Assembly (NCBI GenBank): GCA_029260675.1
Contig: JAJDCV010000247.1
Coordinates: forward strand, 1 to 9,728
DNA: 9,728 nucleotides
Direction of reading: 5' to 3'
DNA from: Phycisphaeraceae bacterium
GTDB taxonomy: Bacteria; Planctomycetota; Phycisphaerae; Phycisphaerales; Phycisphaeraceae
Below are positions 5,814 through 9,728 of this stretch, one piece after another. Under the pieces are notes generated by a model, which saw nothing but the letters and a program-made list of their open reading frames with translations, did not search any database and was not told the origin of the DNA. The position numbers and the translations under genes were made by a program. The stretch's first letter is position 1. Every line of letters starts with the position of its first letter.

Positions 5814-6704
5814 ATGACAACGAATACGCTTTCAACATCCAAACCATGTTCCTCTGACGCGTCAGCCGGGGTCAAACCGCTGTGCCTGGATATCGCCTAC
5901 ACGCCGGACAGCGACGACGTGTTCAATTTCTATGCCTGGGAGCACGACAAGATAGGCCTGTCGCACGCTAACACGCTCGCAACCTTCCACCGCAACCATA
6001 TAATCGCGCTGAACCACGCCGCGGAGCAGGGCACGTACGACGTGGTCGGGGTATCCTCCGTGGCTTACCCACGCCTGGCCGATCGGTACGCCGTGCTGGC
6101 GACGGGTAATTCGGTGGGGCGGGGGTACGGCCCGGTGCTGGTCTCCAAGCACTACGACGACGTGAATCAACTCCGTGGCAAGCGTGTCGGTGTGGCGGGG
6201 ATACCGACGACCGGCGGCTGCCTGGCGATGATGTACTGCCCCGGTGCTGAATATATCGAGATGCAGTTCGATCTGATCGCTGACGCGGTGGTGCGCGGCG
6301 AACTCGACGCCGGCGTCATGATTCACGAGGAATTGCTGTTTTATCCCGATAAGGGCCTGCACCGCGTGCGAGACCTAGGCGTCGCCTGGTGCGACGACAC
6401 CGGGCTGCCACTGCCCGTCGGGCTGAACCTGGTCCGCCGATCACTCGGGCAGGAGCTGATGCACGATATCCAGCACACCTGCCGACGTTCAATGGCATGG
6501 GCGCGTGAAAACTTCGACGAAGCGTTCGCCTTCGCCAGCGGCTTTGGCCGGGGCTGTGCGCAAGACCACGTGGCGATGTTCTCGAACGCTGATACCGAGT
6601 GCTTGCCCGCGGATGTTCGTAAGGCTATGGGCCTGATGTTTAAACGTATCGCCGAACTTGGCTTAGGCCCGGCGATCGGTGAAGCGGAGATCATCGATGC
6701 CTGA
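5814..6704 (+). CDS. MqnD-like protein (1,4-dihydroxy-6-naphthoate synthase family, MqnA/MqnD fold)
   Basis: The product has 296 residues. It aligns by eye along its length with MqnD, the futalosine-pathway enzyme that converts cyclic dehypoxanthinylfutalosine to 1,4-dihydroxy-6-naphthoate. Family landmarks are YTPDSDDVFNFYAW (29-42), YDVVGVSSVAYPRLADRYAV, GRGYGPVLVSK (102-112), PTTGG (131-135), GVMIHEELLFY with H171 at the place of the proposed catalytic His, and DLGVAW followed by TGLPLPVG (196-203). The strongly conserved SPCPNDTF of standard MqnD is changed to TPDSDDVF, and the N-terminus has about 22 extra polar residues. No signal peptide is seen, arguing against a transporter-binding protein. 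The gap from the ligase stop is 28 bases, with CGGAG 8 bases before the ATG. No other menaquinone gene is visible. The family is confident; MqnD activity itself is not. Confidence 0.78.
   Translation: MTTNTLSTSKPCSSDASAGVKPLCLDIAYTPDSDDVFNFYAWEHDKIGLSHANTLATFHRNHIIALNHAAEQGTYDVVGVSSVAYPRLADRYAVLATGNSVGRGYGPVLVSKHYDDVNQLRGKRVGVAGIPTTGGCLAMMYCPGAEYIEMQFDLIADAVVRGELDAGVMIHEELLFYPDKGLHRVRDLGVAWCDDTGLPLPVGLNLVRRSLGQELMHDIQHTCRRSMAWARENFDEAFAFASGFGRGCAQDHVAMFSNADTECLPADVRKAMGLMFKRIAELGLGPAIGEAEIIDA
6686..6689 (+). promoter_or_regulatory. Ribosome binding site deciding the aminotransferase start
   Basis: GGAG lies 7 bases before the ATG at 6697. The alternative in-frame GTG at 6679 would add only MKRRSS and has no comparable site upstream, so 6697 is preferred. 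Confidence 0.65.
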
Positions 6705-7941
6705 CACCGCGTTGATAAGCCCATACGCCGGCCCCGATGAGTTGCTCCGCCTGAAACGCGAGTACCTGATCCCCTGCGCGTATCACTTTTACAAGCAGCC
6801 GCCGCAAATCGTGCGTGGTGATGGGTGTTACGTCTTTGACAGCGATGGCAAGCGATACCTCGACGCGTTCACCGGCGTGACCGTGATGAGTTGCGGACAC
6901 AGCAACCCCGAGATCATTAAGCCTGCCATCGAACAGATCCGCACACTGCAACATACCACCACTATTTACTTGACCGAGCCGATGCTTCGTCTTGCCGAAC
7001 GGCTTTCCGAGGTCATGCCCGGTGATCTCAGCCGCAGCTTCTTCACCGCCAGCGGCACCGAGGCGGTAGAGGGCGCTCTGCTTCTGGCCTCACTACATAC
7101 GCGCCGACGGCGGGTGGTCGCGATGACCAACGCCCTGCACGGCCGGACCCGCTGGGCGATGAACGTTACCGGTTCGCCGATGTGGCGCACCGATCCGTTC
7201 CCGCTGGATCACGTCGATCATTTGCAGTTTGGCGACCTAGCCTCATTCGAAAAGCACTTGGCGGCGCACGGCGACTCGGTCGCCGCAGTGATAGCCGAAC
7301 CGATCCAGGGAAACGGTGGTATCCGGGTCGCGCCGCCGGGCTATTGGAGGAATGTCCGTCAGCTGTGTGATCGGCACGGCGTGTTGCTGATCTATGACGA
7401 GATCCAGACGGGGCTCAACCGCACCGGTAAATGGTTTGCCTGTGAGCATGACAACGTCGTGCCCAACATCATGGCAGTCAGCAAAGCCTTGGGCAACGGA
7501 TTCCCCATCGCGGCGTTTGTCACGACGGATACTATCGCCGCTTCGTACACACGCCCCGGCGCCTCGACCTATGGCGGGAACCCCGTCAGCGCTACCGCGG
7601 CTTTGGCGGTGCTGCGTTACCACGAAACAAACGACTTAGGCAGCGCGGCGGAACAGCGTGGTAAACAATTAATGCGTGGCTTGTGCGAATTGGCCGGTAG
7701 CAAACACGGGCTTGGAGAGCCCAGGGGCAGGGGGCTGATGGTGGGCTTGCCCATCATCAACGCCCAGGGAGCGGATGACGGAACACAATGCGACGCGATT
7801 CTTGAATCGCTCAAGGATGCGGGGGTGCTGGCAGGGAAAACCGGCCCGGAACGAAACATCCTGACATTTATGCCCCCGCTGACGATATCTGAAACCCAGA
7901 CAGGAGACTTACTTGATGCGCTCTACAACGTGCTGGATTAA
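6697..7941 (+). CDS. Class III PLP-dependent aminotransferase
   Basis: The product has 414 residues, the usual size for the family. It carries FTASGTEAVEGAL (116-128, PLP phosphate binding), NALHGR (145-150), EPIQGNGG (201-208), IYDEIQTGLNRTG (232-244) with D234 pairing with the pyridine nitrogen, VSKALGNGFP with K263 as the Schiff-base lysine, and TYGGNP (291-296) with the phosphate-binding Thr. All key residues are present. Closest in feel are alanine-glyoxylate (AGXT2-like), 4-aminobutyrate and omega-amino acid aminotransferases; this class often acts on amines or aldehydes away from an alpha-carboxylate. By context it may aminate an aldehyde made by the reductase of this operon, which is inference. 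The ATG overlaps the end of the MqnD-like gene by 8 bases, and its 3' end overlaps the next gene by 26. Confidence 0.93.
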   Translation: MPDTALISPYAGPDELLRLKREYLIPCAYHFYKQPPQIVRGDGCYVFDSDGKRYLDAFTGVTVMSCGHSNPEIIKPAIEQIRTLQHTTTIYLTEPMLRLAERLSEVMPGDLSRSFFTASGTEAVEGALLLASLHTRRRRVVAMTNALHGRTRWAMNVTGSPMWRTDPFPLDHVDHLQFGDLASFEKHLAAHGDSVAAVIAEPIQGNGGIRVAPPGYWRNVRQLCDRHGVLLIYDEIQTGLNRTGKWFACEHDNVVPNIMAVSKALGNGFPIAAFVTTDTIAASYTRPGASTYGGNPVSATAALAVLRYHETNDLGSAAEQRGKQLMRGLCELAGSKHGLGEPRGRGLMVGLPIINAQGADDGTQCDAILESLKDAGVLAGKTGPERNILTFMPPLTISETQTGDLLDALYNVLD

Positions 7942-9457
7942 AGTCATGTTGGTGTCGGCCGGGATCTGCCTGGCGGGCTGCCAGTCATGGCCCGAATCGT
8001 TTACGCAGGGCGTCGATACCGTCACGATATCGGCCAAGACACGTGATGCGCATCTCGACCACGTCCAAGGACACCCCGGCCTGCGCTTCGACGATGCCCT
8101 GCGTGATCGACTTCACGCGGTGATGTCATCTGAAGACCTTTCGGATATCAAACAGACCGGCGACGAGGTTCTGAGACTGGCACACCAACTCGCCCTACAC
8201 ACAGTACACAACGAGATTGATCAACTTAGTCTGGTGGATCGTCAAGCGCTGCACGATCACTACTTCCCCGATGACATCAGCGGTACATCCGACGTGTGGA
8301 CCGAATATGTCCGACGCAGTGACACCGAGGTCAAGGTTTTGCGTGACAATCTCCGCAACGCAGACGACCTCGATGCCGTACACGCCGTGTTGCGACCGAT
8401 CGTTCAAGGCCTAGAAACACCGCTCAAGGATCAGGGGCGTTTTGCCCGCATGGCGCCCTGGCTGATGGTCACACCTGTTTCTCTGGCCGCCATCGATAAT
8501 ATCTATAACGAGGAATACCATGGCAACGCGGATGTGCCGTTCGCCTCGGCGACCGTTTACGACATAAACGGCACCGCCGGGAGCGGTGACTGGCCCGCCC
8601 CGTCCGACGCTGAACTGCTTAAGCGCTTCGCACCGATTATCGTGCAGGAAGACCGGGCTACTGACGCGACCTACCGGCAAGAGGTGGACCTTATCGGCCA
8701 CCCGACCACACCCGATCGAGAGACGGTCGTTGTCCAGACCGACCGCGCGGCGGTGTATGCCTACATGCGCACGATCTATATCCAGGATCGACCTCACCGA
8801 CAGCTAACCTACACCCACTGGTACCCCGAGCACCCCGCACTCAAGCCCGATGACCCCGAAGCCGGGCGCGTTGAGGGTGTGACGCTAAGAATCACACTCG
8901 ACGCGAACGACCGCCCCGCGATCTTTGAGACCGTTTACAACTGCGGCTGCTACCACCGGCTCTATCCTTCCGAGGCCCTGGAAGCCCGCGCCCGCGGTCA
9001 GTATGGCAAACCGTTGGATGATAAGACGCTGTCGATCGAGCGTGCCGTTGACCATAAGAAGGACCTGATCGTGCCCAACGCGGTGCAGGTGTCGAAACTG
9101 CCGTCGGCGTCACGTCCGGTCATCCGGGTACGTGCCGGCTGGCACGGGATCGTGGACGTTGGGTACCAGGTACAAAAGTACAACGACGAGACACACAGTC
9201 GTGCGTCTTACATGCTTGAGCCGTATGAAGCTCTTGAACGGACACACACAACAGACGGCCAAGTAACCAGCATATTCTATGACAACGGGCTGGTTAAGCA
9301 GGCACAGCGGCCAGAGGGCGTTTTCTTTACACCCGCTGGCCTGCTCAGCGCCGGGCAGCCACGTCAGCGCGGCACCCAACTCATACACTGGGACAATTGG
9401 AACTTCGATGACCCGCACCTATTCGAGAGGGCACTCCGTCTGCCTGACGGTTTCTGA
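7916..9457 (+). CDS. Predicted lipoprotein of unknown family
   Basis: The product has 513 residues. A short basic/hydrophobic signal peptide ends in the lipobox LAGC (C22 lipidated), so it is exported and membrane-anchored, in the outer or inner membrane. I do not recognise the domain. Residues about 40-175 look helical and charged. From about 230 the sequence is more beta-like, with FAPIIVQEDR, THWYPEHPA (300-308) and YNCGCYHRLYP (341-351). The His residues 301, 306 and 347 with C343 and C345 could form a metal site; the pattern also suggests a folded catalytic or binding domain. The ATG at 7916 has AGGAG 9 bases upstream; a TTG at 7913 is the alternative and adds one residue. It overlaps the aminotransferase gene by 26 bases, which ties it to the operon. 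Periplasmic handling of the pathway product is possible but unsupported. Confidence 0.85.
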   Translation: MRSTTCWIKVMLVSAGICLAGCQSWPESFTQGVDTVTISAKTRDAHLDHVQGHPGLRFDDALRDRLHAVMSSEDLSDIKQTGDEVLRLAHQLALHTVHNEIDQLSLVDRQALHDHYFPDDISGTSDVWTEYVRRSDTEVKVLRDNLRNADDLDAVHAVLRPIVQGLETPLKDQGRFARMAPWLMVTPVSLAAIDNIYNEEYHGNADVPFASATVYDINGTAGSGDWPAPSDAELLKRFAPIIVQEDRATDATYRQEVDLIGHPTTPDRETVVVQTDRAAVYAYMRTIYIQDRPHRQLTYTHWYPEHPALKPDDPEAGRVEGVTLRITLDANDRPAIFETVYNCGCYHRLYPSEALEARARGQYGKPLDDKTLSIERAVDHKKDLIVPNAVQVSKLPSASRPVIRVRAGWHGIVDVGYQVQKYNDETHSRASYMLEPYEALERTHTTDGQVTSIFYDNGLVKQAQRPEGVFFTPAGLLSAGQPRQRGTQLIHWDNWNFDDPHLFERALRLPDGF

Positions 9458-9463
9458 CACGAT

Positions 9464-9728
9464 ATGACAACCATTGACCTGATCACCTTGATCGCCTGGG
9501 GCGCGATGTGCAATGTCTGGGGCGTGCTGCTCTGGATGCAACGCCGGCTGCGCAGTGACGGCACGCTGGTATCGGCGAAGATTGATGATCAAGTATTCCC
9601 AACGGGTCGTGTGGCCGTCATCATCCCCGCACGCAATGAAGCCGCGGGCATCGAGGCGTGTCTATCCACGGTTCAGGCGCAGGACATCGATGACCTTCGG
9701 ATCGTAGTCGTCGATGACCGTAGCGAAG
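9464..9728 (+). CDS. Family 2 glycosyltransferase, N-terminal part (cut by window end)
   Basis: Eighty-eight codons are visible. One N-terminal transmembrane helix (about 5-25) and a basic stretch (QRRLR) are followed by the GT-A opening: VAVIIPARNEAAGIEACLS (50-68), then LRIVVVDDRSE (78-88) with the first nucleotide-sugar-binding aspartates. It would sit on the cytoplasmic face of the membrane. The arrangement of membrane anchor then VIIPARNEA resembles hopanoid-associated HpnB-type and carotenoid-type glycosyltransferases, but the part that could tell them apart is missing. The ATG is 6 bases after the lipoprotein stop with no clear Shine-Dalgarno, so it is probably translated by coupling to the previous gene. 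Confidence 0.85.
   Translation, partial: MTTIDLITLIAWGAMCNVWGVLLWMQRRLRSDGTLVSAKIDDQVFPTGRVAVIIPARNEAAGIEACLSTVQAQDIDDLRIVVVDDRSE

Larger units (their letters stand above)
1820..9728 (+). other. Probable single transcription unit (cytochrome to glycosyltransferase)
   Basis: Eight consecutive plus-strand genes have junctions of 1-base overlap (2437), 4-base overlap (4047-4050), 1-base overlap (4736), 28-base gap, 8-base overlap (6697-6704), 26-base overlap (7916-7941) and 6-base gap. No terminator hairpin or promoter is seen between them. Such spacing strongly implies co-transcription and balanced expression of the encoded proteins. The unit continues past the window end. Confidence 0.75.

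Noticed and set aside
5814..6704. MqnD-like protein read as an ABC-transporter substrate-binding protein
   Set aside because: There is no signal peptide or lipobox, no permease or ATPase gene nearby, and the MqnD landmarks including H171 are present.
1..9728. Mobile elements, CRISPR arrays, tRNA or rRNA genes
   Set aside because: No transposase or integrase motif, terminal repeats, spaced direct repeats or recognisable RNA gene was seen by eye; all long stretches are accounted for by the listed genes.

Overview
The window looks like ordinary chromosomal DNA (clearly GC-rich by eye) from a bacterium with an outer membrane. Two proteins carry lipoprotein signals, one of them a c-type cytochrome. 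Most genes have recognisable Shine-Dalgarno sequences, and genes are packed with 1-26 base overlaps. The MqnD-like protein (an enzyme family of the futalosine route to menaquinone) and the downstream membrane-anchored glycosyltransferase would suit Planctomycetota or a similar phylum. That assignment is a guess; no rRNA or other marker gene is present.

Layout. On the minus strand, running leftwards off the window, is a two-component system: a membrane sensor histidine kinase (139-1665) and the first 48 codons of a response regulator (1-146), which overlap by 8 bases. A 154-base divergent promoter region (1666-1819) follows, with two tandem TGCAA/TTGCA palindromes, a perfect TATAAT box facing the kinase and a possible CRP/FNR-type site facing right. 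On the plus strand a tight array of eight genes fills the rest: a cytochrome c lipoprotein (1820-2437), a short-chain dehydrogenase/thioester-reductase-like protein with an SCP2-like tail (2437-4050), an alpha/beta hydrolase (4047-4736), a small PaaK/LuxE-like acyl-adenylating enzyme (4736-5785), an MqnD-like protein (5814-6704), a class III PLP aminotransferase (6697-7941), a large lipoprotein of unknown family (7916-9457) and the start of a family 2 glycosyltransferase (9464 onwards, cut by the window end).

How the genes may work together (inference). The array has the enzyme types needed to activate a carboxylic acid (ligase), reduce the activated acyl group to an aldehyde (reductase), and convert the aldehyde to an amine (class III aminotransferase), with a hydrolase for release, transfer or proofreading. 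The MqnD-like protein could supply an aromatic (naphthoate-like) carboxylate. The lipoproteins and the glycosyltransferase suggest an envelope-associated product. I do not recognise this combination as a described pathway. No carrier protein, ketosynthase or other menaquinone gene is visible, so the substrate is unknown.
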